Positions 9,239 to 19,276 are shown, numbered from the stretch's first letter. The stretch is DNA of 64,000 bases from Kribbella pratensis (GCF_004366075.1 NZ_SODU01000001.1:3043607-3107606), one strand, 5' to 3'. Numbers and translations are program-made. The notes: generated by a model from the sequence alone, not told the origin.

Positions 9239-9378
9239 AGGCCCAGTCTCACAGGTCCCGGGTTCGGTTGTCCTCTCCCGACACGTTCGGAGAAAAGATG
9301 GTTTAACACTTCACAAAATGCATACAGTGAGCCAGGATGCGCGAAGGGTTGTCAGCTGGGGGACGAGAAGGAGCCGTG

Positions 9379-10782
9379 ATGGCAGTCTTGTCGATTCTCG
9401 ACCGGGAGCACACCGTCGCACCGCAGGGCTACAGCCGCTGGCTGATCCCGCCGGCCGCGCTGGCCGTCCACCTGTGCATCGGCCAGGCGTACGCGACCAG
9501 CGTCTACAAGACGTCGATGGTGAAGCACTTCGACACCACCCAGACCGCGGTCGGCGTGGTGTTCAGCATCGCGATCGTGATGCTCGGCCTGTCCGCCGCC
9601 GTCGGCGGCACCTGGGTGGAACGCAACGGACCGCGGAAGGCGATGTTCGTCGCCGCCTGTTTCTGGGCGACCGGGTTCCTGGTCGGCGCCCTCGGCATCG
9701 GCACCGGCCAGCTCTGGCTGGTCTATCTCGGGTACGGCGTGATCGGCGGCATCGGCCTCGGGATCGGGTACATCTCGCCGGTCTCCACGCTGATCAAGTG
9801 GTTCCCGGACCGCCCCGGCCTCGCGACCGGCCTGGCGATCATGGGCTTCGGCGGCGGCGCACTGGTCGCCAGCCCGCTGTCCCGCCAGCTGCTCGGGCTC
9901 TACGACTCCGGCTACGACCCGAACGTGAGCACTTCGGTGGCCGGCGGCAGCGCGCTGGTCGGCCTGTTCCTGACGCTGGGCATCGGCTACTTCGCGATCA
10001 TGATGTTCGGCGTCTTCAACATCCGCGTCCCCGCCGACGGCTGGGCGCCGGCCGGCTTCGACTCGTCGGCGGTGCGGCAGAAGGCCCTGGTCACGACCGG
10101 CAACGTCTCGGCGGCGAACGCGATCAAGACGCCGCAGTTCTGGTTCCTGTGGGTCGTGCTGTTCTGCAACGTCACGGCGGGTATCGGCATCCTGGAGCAG
10201 GCCAGCCCGATGATCCAGGACTTCTTCCGCGGCGACGGTGTCACAGGGGGCAAGTCGAGCGTCGCGGTCGCGGCCGCCGCCGGGTTCGTCGGCCTGCTGT
10301 CGATCTTCAACATGGCCGGCCGGTTCGGCTGGTCGTCGACGTCCGACCTGATCGGGCGGAAGCCGATCTACGCGATGTACCTCGGCGTCGGGATCGTCGC
10401 GTACACGCTGCTGGCGTCCGTCGGGCACACCAGCACGGTGGTCTTCGTGCTGCTGGCCGCGGTCATCATCTCGTTCTACGGCGGCGGGTTCGCGACGGTT
10501 CCGGCGTACCTGCGGGACCTGTTCGGCACCTATCAGGTCGGCGCGATCCACGGCCGCCTGCTGACCGCGTGGTCGGCGGCAGGGATCGCCGGGCCGCTGA
10601 TCATCAACGGGTTCCTGGACCGCGAGGGCAAACCGGGCACGCTGACCGCGGCGGCGTACCGGCCGGCGCTGTTCACGATGGTCGGCGTACTGGCCGTCGG
10701 GTTCGTCGCGAACCTGCTCATCCGCCAGGTCTCCGAGCGGTTCCATGAGAAGTCCGGCTCCACGGTGGAGGCAGCACAATGA
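9379..10782 (+). CDS. OFA family MFS transporter (oxalate/formate or lactate type)
   Basis: A 467-residue transporter with 12 hydrophobic segments and OFA-branch features: the GYGVIGGIGLGIGYISPV helix, the KWFPDRPGLATGLAIMGFGGGAL loop (in parts) and the DLIGRKPIYAMY loop. OFA carriers exchange small carboxylates such as oxalate, formate or lactate; the substrate here is unknown. I started at ATG 9379 because GAGAAGGAG precedes it by 5 bases; the longer frame from 9337 adds a non-hydrophobic leader. The stop overlaps (ATGA) the start of a 35-residue membrane protein, which implies translational coupling. Confidence 0.88.
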   Translation: MAVLSILDREHTVAPQGYSRWLIPPAALAVHLCIGQAYATSVYKTSMVKHFDTTQTAVGVVFSIAIVMLGLSAAVGGTWVERNGPRKAMFVAACFWATGFLVGALGIGTGQLWLVYLGYGVIGGIGLGIGYISPVSTLIKWFPDRPGLATGLAIMGFGGGALVASPLSRQLLGLYDSGYDPNVSTSVAGGSALVGLFLTLGIGYFAIMMFGVFNIRVPADGWAPAGFDSSAVRQKALVTTGNVSAANAIKTPQFWFLWVVLFCNVTAGIGILEQASPMIQDFFRGDGVTGGKSSVAVAAAAGFVGLLSIFNMAGRFGWSSTSDLIGRKPIYAMYLGVGIVAYTLLASVGHTSTVVFVLLAAVIISFYGGGFATVPAYLRDLFGTYQVGAIHGRLLTAWSAAGIAGPLIINGFLDREGKPGTLTAAAYRPALFTMVGVLAVGFVANLLIRQVSERFHEKSGSTVEAAQ

Positions 10783-10886
10783 ACCAGACCCCGCGCCTGG
10801 TGATCTCCTGGCTACTGGTCGCCGTACTCCTCGGCTACGGCGTCATCCAGACCCTGATCACCGCAGCCAAGATCTTCACCGGATAA
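10779..10886 (+). CDS. MFS transporter small subunit (35 residues)
   Basis: A very short gene starting in the ATGA shared with the transporter stop. The peptide begins MNQTPRLVISWLLVAVLLGY, has a single membrane helix (about residues 7-26) and ends ITAAKIFTG. Annotated genomes often carry such a protein straight after an OFA transporter and call it an MFS transporter small subunit; the helix could pack against the main carrier. The overlap, its hydrophobic pattern and the codon use make it a real gene despite its size. Evidence for the partnership is positional only. Confidence 0.8.
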   Translation: MNQTPRLVISWLLVAVLLGYGVIQTLITAAKIFTG

Positions 10887-10934
10887 AGCGAAAACGATCA
10901 AGTACGACGCGTAGGCGGCGGGCACGATGGTCAC

Positions 10935-11477
10935 ATGATCGAGCCGGCAGCGCGGTTGGTGGCCGTGAACGTTGTCCATGAGGTGATTCGTGGACCGACG
11001 CGGTGGACTGCCATCGACAAGCGGCCGGTGCGGGGTGCGGTCGAGGTCGGAGAGCTCGGGCTGGTGGGCGATCGGCAGTGTGATACGCGGTATCACGGCG
11101 GGCCGGACAAGGCGCTCTACGCGTACGCCGAGGAGGATGCGGACTGGTGGGCCGCCGAGCTGGGGCGGGAGATTCCACCGGGGTTGTTCGGGGAGAACCT
11201 GACGACGCGTGGATTGGACATCACCGGTGCGCTGATCGGCGAGCGGTGGCGGATCGGCGGGATCCTGGTCGAGGTGCGATCGCCGCGGACGCCGTGCGGG
11301 AACCTGTCGGGGCGGATGGGGATCAAGCGGTTCCACCAGCGCTTCGCTCGCACGGGACGGGTCGGCGCTTATCTGAAGGTGCTGGAGACCGGCGAGGTGT
11401 GTGCCGGCGACCGGATCACGGTCGTCCACCGCCCGGACGACGGGCAAACGATCGGCGGCGCCGCACGCGGGGAGTAG
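10935..11477 (+). CDS. MOSC domain-containing protein (YiiM-like)
   Basis: A 180-residue MOSC (molybdenum cofactor sulfurase C-terminal) domain protein. The signatures are GDRQCDTRYHGGPDKALYAY near residue 45, the FGENLTTRGLD loop, and the conserved cysteine in SPRTPCGNLSG, which in this family can carry a persulfide. YiiM-type proteins reduce N-hydroxylated compounds with the molybdenum cofactor or transfer sulfur. No molybdenum genes adjoin it, so the role is inferred from the family only. It converges on birA with 35 bases between stops. Confidence 0.9.
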   Translation: MIEPAARLVAVNVVHEVIRGPTRWTAIDKRPVRGAVEVGELGLVGDRQCDTRYHGGPDKALYAYAEEDADWWAAELGREIPPGLFGENLTTRGLDITGALIGERWRIGGILVEVRSPRTPCGNLSGRMGIKRFHQRFARTGRVGAYLKVLETGEVCAGDRITVVHRPDDGQTIGGAARGE

Positions 11478-11512
11478 GAGGTGCGAGGCAGCGCCGGGCG
11501 TGGAGTGGTTGC

Positions 11513-12322
11513 TCAGGCGTTGCGTAGGTGGGTGACGTCGCCCGCTGCGAGTGGCCGGGGGCCTTCCTTCGTGTCGACGATCAAGCGACCGTCGTCCGCG
11601 AGGTCGCGGGCGGTTCCTTCGAGGAACGTGCCGTCGGGGAGTTCCACGCGCACTGCCTGCCCGAGGGTTGCCGACAGTTCGCGGTACTCCGGCAGGACGA
11701 CGGCCGGATCGCCGTTGGCGTCGACCCAGGACTGATAGCGAGACGCGAGCTCCCGAAGTACCGCTGCCATCACGGTGGCCCGGTCGATCGTCGCCGCCTT
11801 CTCCAAGGCGAGCGAAGTGGCTGCCTCATGGGGCTTCTCCGACTCGCGCAGCGTCACGTTCAGGCCGATGCCGATGACGGCAGCAGGCCCTTCGACGCGC
11901 TCCAGCAGGATGCCGGCGAGCTTGCGGTTCTCGACCAGTACGTCGTTCGGCCACTTCACCTGCGCCGGAATCTCACCGACCTGCCGCACCGCCGCAGCCA
12001 CCGCCAGCGGGACCAGCAGCCCCAGCCAGGGCCACCGTGATGCCTCAACGGCAGTCGGACGCAGCAGAACGGACATCAGCAACGCAGAGCGCGGCGGTGT
12101 GGTCCAGGTACGCCCCAGCCGACCGCGACCGGAGGACTGGTACTCCGCAGCCACGACCAGTCCCTCTGGCTGACCACCTGCAGCCGCAGCTGCCACAACA
12201 GCATTCGTCGACGGCGTCTCCGCGAGTACGTCGATCTGCGTCCACAACGCACCGGGACGCACCAACCGCCCCCGCAGGAACTGCTCGTCCAGCGGGGGCC
12301 GCTCCAGGTCGCTGAAGCTCAT
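11513..12322 (-). CDS. birA: Biotin--[acetyl-CoA-carboxylase] ligase (BirA), no repressor domain
   Basis: Activates biotin to biotinyl-AMP and transfers it to the lysine of biotin carboxyl carrier domains. Visible motifs are the biotin-binding PSTN and SSGRGRLGRTW, VKWPNDVLVENRKLAGILLE (split as KWPNDV and KLAGILLE) and a C-terminal SH3-like domain (GTFLEGTARDLADDGRLIV). The N-terminal DNA-binding helix-turn-helix of the E. coli enzyme is absent, so it is a monofunctional ligase of 269 residues. Its ATG overlaps the ppc stop by 4 bases, so it follows ppc in one transcript. The likely client is the carboxylase alpha subunit at the right window edge. Confidence 0.95.
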   Translation of the reverse strand: MSFSDLERPPLDEQFLRGRLVRPGALWTQIDVLAETPSTNAVVAAAAAGGQPEGLVVAAEYQSSGRGRLGRTWTTPPRSALLMSVLLRPTAVEASRWPWLGLLVPLAVAAAVRQVGEIPAQVKWPNDVLVENRKLAGILLERVEGPAAVIGIGLNVTLRESEKPHEAATSLALEKAATIDRATVMAAVLRELASRYQSWVDANGDPAVVLPEYRELSATLGQAVRVELPDGTFLEGTARDLADDGRLIVDTKEGPRPLAAGDVTHLRNA

Positions 12323-14946
12323 CCGGTGTTCTGCAAACCGGCAGCGACGCCAGAAACGGTCAGCAACAGTAGTCGCCGAGTACGGACGATCTGCTGCTCG
12401 TCCAGTGAGTCATCCGTGCGAAGCGTCCGCAGTGCCCGCAACTGCAGGTAGCTGAGCGCGTCGACGTACGGGTTGCGCAGCTCGACCGCACGGCCCAGCA
12501 CGCGCCGTCCCTGCAGCAGGCGCTCCTGGTCGAGCACCTTGAGCACCCACTCGGTGGTGAGCGCGTGCTCGTCCAGCATCCGCTGCGTCAGCTCCGGCCG
12601 GTCGCCCAGCTCCAGGTAGCGGCCGAGGATGCGCCGGTCCGTCTTGGCCAGCGACATCTCCGCGTTCTCCAGCATCACCTGGAACAGCGGCCAGTTCTGG
12701 TTCGCGTCCCGCAGCAGGTCGACGTCACCGACAGCGGCAAGCGCCGTACCGAGGCCGTACCACCCAGGTGCGTTCACACGGGCCTGCGACCACGCGAACA
12801 CCCACGGGATCGCCCGAAGGTCCTCCAGCGACGACACCGCGACCCCACGCCTGGCAGGCCGCGACCCGAGTGGCAGCTGGCCCAGCTCCTCCAGCGGCGT
12901 CACAGTGCTGAACCACTCCGCGAAGCCGTCGGCCTTCACCAGCCCGTGGTACGCCGTACGCGCTGCCTCGTCGAGCGTCTTCTCGACCACAGCGAACCGC
13001 TCGGCCGCGACCAGGGCCCGCTCCTCCACTGCCGGCGTCGACGCCAGCAGCGTTGCCGCAGTCACCTGCTCGATGTGCCGCTGCGCGATCGCCGAGTTCC
13101 CGTACCGGGCCGGAATCGCCTCGCCCTGCTCAGTCAGCTTGAACCGCCCGGCCACCGAGCCAGGAGCCTGCGCCAGTACGGCGCGGTTCGCCGGGCCACC
13201 GCCACGTCCCAGGGCGCCGCCGCGGCCGTGGAACAGCGTCAGGCGGATCGCATTGCGCTGCGCCCACGCGGTGATCCTCGCCTGCGCGTCGTACAACGCC
13301 AGCGTCGCCGACACCGGGCCGACGTCCTTCGCGGAGTCGGAGTACCCGAGCATGACCTCGAAGCGCCGGTCGTTCGCGGTGAGCCGGTGCCGGACCCGGG
13401 TCAGCTGGATCGCGTTGTCCAGGACCTCCACCGAGTTCTGCAGGTCCTCACCGGTCTCGAACAGCGGTACGACGTCCAACTCGATCGGACGCCCGTCCAG
13501 CGCGGCGTCGGCCAGCTCGTAGACAGCCGCCAGGTCGCCTGCGTTGCGGGTGAACGACACGACGTACCGACGGCAGGCCTCGGGGCCGAAGCGCTGCTGG
13601 ATCTGACCGATCACCCGGAGTGTGGCGAGCACCTCCTCCGTCTGGTCGGACAGCTCGCCACCGCCGAGCACCTCCTCCAGCGCCTTGGCGTGCACCGAGG
13701 AATGCTGGCGGACCTCCAGCTCGGCCAGGTGGAACCCGAACGAGTTCACCTGCCAGATGAGGTGCTGCAGCTCGCCGTACGCCTGGCGTGGCGCGCCAGC
13801 GGACACCAGCGAGTCCTGCAGGACCTTGAGCTCGTGCAGGAAGTCAGCGGCCCGCGGGTACCCGAAGTCGGCGTCGCGGGCGCGAGTTGCGGCCAGACGG
13901 CGGGCAGCCAGCAGCAGGAGCTGCCGGTGCGGCTCGGCCGGCGAGCGGGTCTCGATGTCGGTGATCAGCTCCGGGTTGACCGCGCGGGCGTCCTCCAGGA
14001 TGCGGCGTACCGGCGCGGACGGCGGCGTGGTCGCGGCGTCCAGGGTGAGGGCCCGGCCGAGCGCCTCGGTGGCCTGCTCGAGTGCCCGCAGGACGTGGTC
14101 GGCCTGGATCTGCATGGCCTCCCGGGTGATCGCCGCGGTCACGTTCGGGTTGCCGTCGCGGTCGCCGCCGATCCACGAGCCCAGGTGGACGAACGGCGCC
14201 ACCACGGGCGTCCGCGTCCCGGCCTCGTCACCGGCCAGGGCGTCGTCGAGCCGCCGGTACACGTTGCCGACGACGTTGAACAGGGTCTCCTCGAACACCG
14301 CCATCGCCGAGCGCACCTCGTCCAGCGGCGAGGGGCGGCTGGTGCGGAGTTGCGACGTACGCCAGAGGATGTCGACCTGCTCGACCAGGCGGCGACGGTT
14401 CTCGGCCAGGTCGCTGTCACCGGCCCGCGGGTCGTGGCGCTCGTCCAGCAGCGAACTGATCCGGCGGATCGTCGCCAGCACGGCGCGGCGCCGGGCCTCC
14501 GTCGGGTGCGCGGTCAGCACGGGCCGGAACTCCAGGCCGTTCAGGAGCGCACGGGCCTGCTGCTCGCCGCTGTCGCGGGTGATCTGCTCCACGGCCTGGG
14601 CCAGCTCGGACACCACGGCCTCGCTGCCTGCGCGGTCGCGCTCACGCAGCACGCGGGCCCGGTGCAGCTCCTCGCTCAGGTTCGTCAAGTGGAAGTAGCA
14701 GGTGAACGCACGGGCAACGTCCTCGGCCCGCTCGTGCGGCCAGGACGCGACCAACTGCTCGGCCGCGGCGCCGTCACCGGCGATGGTCAGCTCACGCAAC
14801 TTCTCGACGTCGTCGAGCAGCGGCTGACCGGCGTACTCGACCAGAACCTTGCCAAGGATCTCGCCGAGCAGGCGGACGTCGGCCCTGAGTTCCTCGGGCA
14901 CCTCGAACCGCGCGCGGGTACGGGTCTCACTACCGGTCTCGGTCAC
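12319..14946 (-). CDS. ppc: Phosphoenolpyruvate carboxylase
   Basis: Carboxylates PEP with bicarbonate to oxaloacetate, refilling the citric acid cycle. The 875-residue protein has the catalytic motif VLTAHPTEARRR, the GYSDSAKD loop, the glycine-rich FHGRGGALGRGGGP loop and the conserved QNTG C-terminus where regulation by aspartate and acetyl-CoA is usually sensed. The GTG at 14946 begins VTETGSETRT; the open frame continues to 15036 but that extension has no homologous look. It precedes birA with a 4-base overlap. The length is close to the family's usual 880-920. Confidence 0.95.
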   Translation of the reverse strand: MTETGSETRTRARFEVPEELRADVRLLGEILGKVLVEYAGQPLLDDVEKLRELTIAGDGAAAEQLVASWPHERAEDVARAFTCYFHLTNLSEELHRARVLRERDRAGSEAVVSELAQAVEQITRDSGEQQARALLNGLEFRPVLTAHPTEARRRAVLATIRRISSLLDERHDPRAGDSDLAENRRRLVEQVDILWRTSQLRTSRPSPLDEVRSAMAVFEETLFNVVGNVYRRLDDALAGDEAGTRTPVVAPFVHLGSWIGGDRDGNPNVTAAITREAMQIQADHVLRALEQATEALGRALTLDAATTPPSAPVRRILEDARAVNPELITDIETRSPAEPHRQLLLLAARRLAATRARDADFGYPRAADFLHELKVLQDSLVSAGAPRQAYGELQHLIWQVNSFGFHLAELEVRQHSSVHAKALEEVLGGGELSDQTEEVLATLRVIGQIQQRFGPEACRRYVVSFTRNAGDLAAVYELADAALDGRPIELDVVPLFETGEDLQNSVEVLDNAIQLTRVRHRLTANDRRFEVMLGYSDSAKDVGPVSATLALYDAQARITAWAQRNAIRLTLFHGRGGALGRGGGPANRAVLAQAPGSVAGRFKLTEQGEAIPARYGNSAIAQRHIEQVTAATLLASTPAVEERALVAAERFAVVEKTLDEAARTAYHGLVKADGFAEWFSTVTPLEELGQLPLGSRPARRGVAVSSLEDLRAIPWVFAWSQARVNAPGWYGLGTALAAVGDVDLLRDANQNWPLFQVMLENAEMSLAKTDRRILGRYLELGDRPELTQRMLDEHALTTEWVLKVLDQERLLQGRRVLGRAVELRNPYVDALSYLQLRALRTLRTDDSLDEQQIVRTRRLLLLTVSGVAAGLQNTG

Positions 14947-15066
14947 GTTCGCCCACCCTATCGGCGGACACCCGCCAACGCCGCAGACCGTCCGCCCACT
15001 GGAAGCGGATCGTGACCGCACACCCAGCAATCTCACAGTACGTCGCTACTCGGACGGGTCCCGTTT

Positions 15067-15693
15067 TCACACGTTCGTGAAGCCGCCGCCGACCACCTGG
15101 GACACGGTGCGCGCCAGGTCGGCCGGGGAGCGGTCAGTGGTGCCGGCGACGAGCATCCGGGCACAGGCCTCGATCATCGAGGCGAGCAGCTCGGCCAGGA
15201 CCGGGAGGTTCGCGTCCGGGTCGGTGACGCCCTGGAGGGACTTGACCAGGGTCAGGCGCAGGCTCTCGACCAGAAAGGCGCGCGCCGCGAGGATCCGCTC
15301 GGCGACGACGGGCGCGGCGCCGTACTGCGCGCCGAAGACGATCCGCCACGACTGGGGCTGCTTGGCGACGGCGGCGAGGAACGCGGTCAGGCCCTCGAGG
15401 ACGTGCTCCTCCGTCGTGCCGACGCTCGGATCTGCGGGCAGCGCGGAGACGATCGAGATGACCAGGTGCTGCTCCTCGCGGGCGAGCAGGGCCAGCAGAA
15501 GCTCGTCACGGTTCGCGAAGCAGTCGTAGACAACCGGTTTGGTGACCCCGGCCGCGTCCGCGACCGACTGCATCGTGGTCCCGGCGTATCCCTTCGCGGA
15601 GTAGACCTCGAGGGCGGCGTCCAGGATGAGCGGGCGGCGACGCTCCGGACCGAGGTGCGGCGCGCGCCGGCGTCTCTCAGCGTCCTCGACCAC
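15067..15693 (-). CDS. TetR family transcriptional regulator
   Basis: A 208-residue repressor-type protein with an N-terminal TetR helix-turn-helix (ILDAALEVYSAKGYAGTTMQ, then VADAAGVTKPVVYDCFANRD) and a C-terminal ligand-sensing helical domain. It starts with GTG at 15693 and is divergent from the SCP2-domain gene. The spacer holds a 17-base inverted repeat, CGTAGGAA-A-TTCCTACG, that is a likely operator for self-control and control of the neighbour. The ligand and full regulon are unknown. It ends 120 bases from the ppc start. Confidence 0.9.
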   Translation of the reverse strand: MVEDAERRRRAPHLGPERRRPLILDAALEVYSAKGYAGTTMQSVADAAGVTKPVVYDCFANRDELLLALLAREEQHLVISIVSALPADPSVGTTEEHVLEGLTAFLAAVAKQPQSWRIVFGAQYGAAPVVAERILAARAFLVESLRLTLVKSLQGVTDPDANLPVLAELLASMIEACARMLVAGTTDRSPADLARTVSQVVGGGFTNV

Positions 15694-15711
15694 TTGACAA
15701 AGCTATCCCAT

Positions 15712-15728
15712 CGTAGGAAATTCCTACG
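15712..15728. promoter_or_regulatory. Probable TetR operator (inverted repeat)
   Basis: A perfect inverted repeat with 8-base arms and one central base (CGTAGGAA-A-TTCCTACG), followed by a further half site TAGGAA at 15735-15740. It sits 18 bases upstream of the TetR start and 31 bases upstream of the divergent gene, where a repressor could block both promoters. A TTGACA hexamer at 15694-15699 could serve as a -35 for the rightward gene. Confidence 0.65.
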
Positions 15729-15759
15729 GTCTGGTAGGAACTGCCGCCGGGGGTGGTCG

Positions 15760-16242
15760 ATGACCGATCGAGGCAGTGCCGGCTGGCTCGAGTCCGACGG
15801 CCTCACCGCCCTGGACGCGAGTGAGCTCGCCCGGCTGGTCGACCGGACGTCGGAGCGGGAGCTTCGGCATCGACTCATCGGGGGTGTGCGAGAGGTCGCG
15901 TTGCGCGAGATCTTTCGACGGATGCCGGAGTACCTCCGACCCGCCCGAGCCGCCGGGTTCGACGCTGTCATCATTTGGCAGATCACCGGCGCGGGCGGGG
16001 CCGGACGTCCCGACTCGATCGACGAGTACTGGCTCCGCGTCCACGACGGCCGGTGCACGCTCGTGTCCCCACGCCCCACTCCCCCCGACATCTGGATCCG
16101 CACCGACCCCGCCACCCTGCTCCGGATCGTCACCGGCAACGAGGACCCCGTCCTGGCCGTCCTCAAACAACGCCTCTCGGTCCGCGGCGACCTGGCCTTA
16201 GCCGCCCGCCTCCCCAAACTCTTCAGCGCCGGCCCCTTGTAG
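15760..16242 (+). CDS. SCP2 sterol-binding domain protein
   Basis: A 160-residue soluble protein with a C-terminal SCP2-like fold: the FDAVIIWQITG strand, the CTLVSPRP and DIWIRTDPATLLRIVTGNEDP stretch (in pieces) and the final RLPKLFS helix that lines the lipid tunnel. SCP2 proteins carry fatty acyl chains, steroids or similar lipids. The ATG at 15760 follows a GGGGGTGG ribosome site. It is divergent from the TetR gene, so it may be the regulator's main target and hint at a lipid-like inducer. It converges with the long hypothetical gene, leaving 7 bases between. Confidence 0.75.
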   Translation: MTDRGSAGWLESDGLTALDASELARLVDRTSERELRHRLIGGVREVALREIFRRMPEYLRPARAAGFDAVIIWQITGAGGAGRPDSIDEYWLRVHDGRCTLVSPRPTPPDIWIRTDPATLLRIVTGNEDPVLAVLKQRLSVRGDLALAARLPKLFSAGPL

Positions 16243-16249
16243 ATCCAAG

Positions 16250-17608
16250 TCACCGGATGAGGCCGTCAGATCCCTTGTTTCGGGAGCTTGCGGCGGCGCC
16301 GTCGGCCTGGCGCGTCTGCCCTGTGGGTGCCTGGACCCGACCGAGGGGCGGGATAGCTGGATCGGTCCCGAAGACGCGGTTCGGCTCGGCAGCCTGCGCG
16401 TTCGGCGGGTGCAGCTCGAATCCGCGGACTGCTGCCAACGTGCGGTCCCCGAGCGTGCCGCCGTACACCTCCGCCTCCCTCCGCACGTCCGAGCCGCCCG
16501 CTCTCCAGTCGTCCACCAGGGTGGGCAGTTCGTCGAAGCCCTCGGTCAGCATGGTCGCGGTCGCGGCGGTGGCAGCCGGCCGGCTCTCGAAGGGAATCGT
16601 CGAGGTCGCCACCATCGTCTCGGCTGCGGCGGCCGTCGCGGCAGGCGGCGACGCCACCTGGCTGTCCGGGAGATCGGTCTGTATCCGGGCGTGATGCTCG
16701 ACTCTGGACACGAGTCCTCGCGCCACGATCGCCCGGACCTCGTCGAGCGACGGAGTCGGCTGCGGTTCCATGGATTCCTCCCAGTAGTCGATCTTCTGCA
16801 GGAACTCGTGCAGCCTGCCCACCTCGTCGCGTGCGATCCCGCTCGCGGTGTCGATCGCGCCGGCGCCGCCGGTGACGTCCTCGCGCCGGTTCTCCAGTTC
16901 CTCGGTCAGCTCGCGCGCCGCGGCCCGCTGCACATCCCGTACGGCGAACCCCGCCTCGATGCTTCTGGTCAGCTGCCGATGAATCCCCGCCCGCTGCCCC
17001 TGAGGCAGCCGCGCGAAGTCCATTCGCGCCTCCAGCAGCATCGCGGCTGCCTCGTGCGCGGCCGCACCGTGGCCGGCGGCAACGAGCCGCTTCAGCACCT
17101 GGTCCTCACCGGAAGCGGTCCGGGCCCCGATCGCGACTGCCATCGCCCGTGCGGCCGCGACGTCGCCCTCGAGTTGCGGCGGTGGGAACCGCCCGAGGTC
17201 GTCCGGCCGCCCGTCCGGGAACAGTCCGGCGACGAGGCGCGGTGTCGCGTTGGCGGCGTACGCGCGGCAGACGGCTGTCGCGAGCCGGTCCCGGGCGCCG
17301 GCGTCGGCCGGCTCCGGTAGCGAGCTGTCCGGCTCGAGCCGGTTCGCGCACAGGGCGACCAGTTCGGTCAGCCCGGCGCGGGCGTCATCCCGCCGGTCGT
17401 GCCATCGCCCTTGGGTGCCGGAGATCGAATGCAGCGAGGTCGCGAGTCGTCCCGGAAGGTCCAGGTTGTCGGCGAGCGGCCGGAGCATCTCCACATGCCC
17501 GGCGCTCAGCTCGAGCGTCTGACCCCGCCGGAGCGAGGACACGCCGTCCACGCTGTCCAGCACGACGAGCTGGTTGACCTTCTGGACGAGCCTGTCGACA
17601 TCAGCCAC
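16250..17608 (-). CDS. Hypothetical protein, alanine- and helix-rich
   Basis: A 452-residue protein I cannot place in a family. It is mostly helical and rich in Ala, Arg and Glu, without signal peptide or clear membrane segment. The first 300 residues look like an ordered helical domain; after about residue 310 it turns into low-complexity, Ala/Pro/Thr-rich sequence ([20 protein letters not shown]), as in a disordered tail. The start is GTG at 17608 with only a weak ribosome site, so the true start may be downstream. It is divergent from accD, 90 bases apart. Confidence 0.6.
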   Translation of the reverse strand: MADVDRLVQKVNQLVVLDSVDGVSSLRRGQTLELSAGHVEMLRPLADNLDLPGRLATSLHSISGTQGRWHDRRDDARAGLTELVALCANRLEPDSSLPEPADAGARDRLATAVCRAYAANATPRLVAGLFPDGRPDDLGRFPPPQLEGDVAAARAMAVAIGARTASGEDQVLKRLVAAGHGAAAHEAAAMLLEARMDFARLPQGQRAGIHRQLTRSIEAGFAVRDVQRAAARELTEELENRREDVTGGAGAIDTASGIARDEVGRLHEFLQKIDYWEESMEPQPTPSLDEVRAIVARGLVSRVEHHARIQTDLPDSQVASPPAATAAAAETMVATSTIPFESRPAATAATATMLTEGFDELPTLVDDWRAGGSDVRREAEVYGGTLGDRTLAAVRGFELHPPNAQAAEPNRVFGTDPAIPPLGRVQAPTGQTRQADGAAASSRNKGSDGLIR

Positions 17609-17698
17609 GTGCGGAACCTATCGCCGGACCGGTTCAGTACGCGGCTTGCGAGCGACGTCACAGGCGGTACGGCGTACTGGCGCGTAGGCTGCGCGTTC

Positions 17699-19276
17699 AT
17701 GGGAGAGACCGTGAACATCCACACCACCGCCGGGAAGCTCGCGGACCTCGAGCACCGGCTCGACGAGGCCGTGCACGCCGGGTCGGAGCGGGCGGTGGAG
17801 AAGCAGCACGCACGCGGAAAGAAGACCGCGCGTGAGCGGATCACACTCCTGCTGGACGAGGGCTCCTTCTCCGAGCTGGACGAGTTCGCGCGGCACCGCT
17901 CGACGAGCTTCGGGCTGGACGCGAACCGCCCGTACGGCGACGGCGTGGTGACCGGGTTCGGGACCATCGACGGCCGTCAGGTGTGCGTGTTCGCGCAGGA
18001 CTTCACGGTCTTCGGCGGCAGCCTCGGCGAGGTGTTCGGCGAGAAGATCGTCAAGGTGATGGACCTGGCGATGAAGATCGGCTGCCCGCTGATCGGCATC
18101 AACGACTCGGGCGGCGCCCGGATCCAGGAAGGCGTGGTCTCCCTCGGCCTGTACGGCGAGATCTTCCGCCGCAACGTCCGCGCCTCCGGGGTGATCCCGC
18201 AGATCTCGCTGATCATGGGCCCGTGCGCCGGCGGCGCGGTCTACTCGCCCGCGGTCACCGACTTCACCGTGATGGTCGACGAGTCGTCGTACATGTTCAT
18301 CACCGGCCCGGACGTGATCAAGACCGTCACCGGTGAGGACGTCACGCAGGAGGAACTCGGCGGCGCCCGGACGCACAACACCAAGTCGGGCAACGCGCAC
18401 TACCTGGGCTCTGACGAGGAGGACGCGATCGAGTGGGTGAAGGCCCTGGTCGGTCATCTCCCGCAGAACAACCTCGAAGATCCGCCGGTGTACGACGCCC
18501 CGGCCGACCTGGAGGTGACCGAGACCGACCTCGCGCTCGACACCCTGATCCCGGACTCGCCGAACCAGCCGTACGACATGCACATCGCGATCGAGGCGGT
18601 CGTCGACGACGGCGACTTCCTCGAGGTGCAGACGCTGTTCGCGCCGAACATCATCGTCGGCTTCGGTCGCGTCGAGGGCCGCCCGGTCGGCGTGGTCGCG
18701 AACCAGCCGATGCAGTTCGCCGGCACCCTCGACATCGACGCGTCCGAGAAGGCGGCCCGGTTCGTCCGCACCTGCGACGCGTTCAACCTGCCGATTCTCA
18801 CGTTCGTCGACGTCCCCGGCTTCCTGCCCGGCACCGACCAGGAGTGGAACGGCATCATCCGCCGCGGCGCGAAGTTGATCTACGCGTACGCCGAGGCGAC
18901 CGTCCCGATGATCACCGTGATCACCCGGAAGGCCTACGGCGGCGCGTACGACGTGATGGGGTCGAAGCACCTCGGCGCCGACATGAACATCGCCTGGCCG
19001 ACCGCGCAGATCGCGGTGATGGGCGCCCAGGGCGCGGTCAACATCCTGCACCGCCGCGAGCTCGCCGCGGCCGAGGACGTCGAGACCCGCCGCCAGGAAC
19101 TGATCACCGAGTACGAGGACCACCTGGCGAACCCGTACATCGCGGCCGAGCGCGGTTACATCGACGCCGTCATCAAGCCGAGCGAGACCCGCGCCGAGAT
19201 CGTCCGCGCGCTCCGCCTCCTCCGCACCAAACGCGACACCCTGCCCCCGAAGAAGCATGGGAACATCCCGCTGTGA
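17699..19276 (+). CDS. accD5: Acyl-CoA carboxylase carboxyltransferase (beta) subunit, propionyl/acetyl type
   Basis: Transfers CO2 from carboxybiotin to acetyl- or propionyl-CoA, giving malonyl- or methylmalonyl-CoA. The 525-residue protein has both crotonase-like halves and the oxyanion-hole glycine pairs ([12 protein letters not shown] and [15 protein letters not shown]). The start is ATG at 17699 ([10 protein letters not shown]); a TAGGCT hexamer ends 8 bases upstream, which fits a leaderless mRNA. It is followed by the epsilon subunit with a GTGA overlap. The alpha subunit lies 43 kb to the right; in M. tuberculosis the three are close together. The symbol accD5 is used by analogy. Confidence 0.94.
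   Translation: MGETVNIHTTAGKLADLEHRLDEAVHAGSERAVEKQHARGKKTARERITLLLDEGSFSELDEFARHRSTSFGLDANRPYGDGVVTGFGTIDGRQVCVFAQDFTVFGGSLGEVFGEKIVKVMDLAMKIGCPLIGINDSGGARIQEGVVSLGLYGEIFRRNVRASGVIPQISLIMGPCAGGAVYSPAVTDFTVMVDESSYMFITGPDVIKTVTGEDVTQEELGGARTHNTKSGNAHYLGSDEEDAIEWVKALVGHLPQNNLEDPPVYDAPADLEVTETDLALDTLIPDSPNQPYDMHIAIEAVVDDGDFLEVQTLFAPNIIVGFGRVEGRPVGVVANQPMQFAGTLDIDASEKAARFVRTCDAFNLPILTFVDVPGFLPGTDQEWNGIIRRGAKLIYAYAEATVPMITVITRKAYGGAYDVMGSKHLGADMNIAWPTAQIAVMGAQGAVNILHRRELAAAEDVETRRQELITEYEDHLANPYIAAERGYIDAVIKPSETRAEIVRALRLLRTKRDTLPPKKHGNIPL

Noticed and set aside
12565..15015. 816-residue + strand open frame
   Set aside because: Antisense to ppc, whose catalytic motifs are intact; residues are low-complexity R/V/D/Q and no homology features appear.
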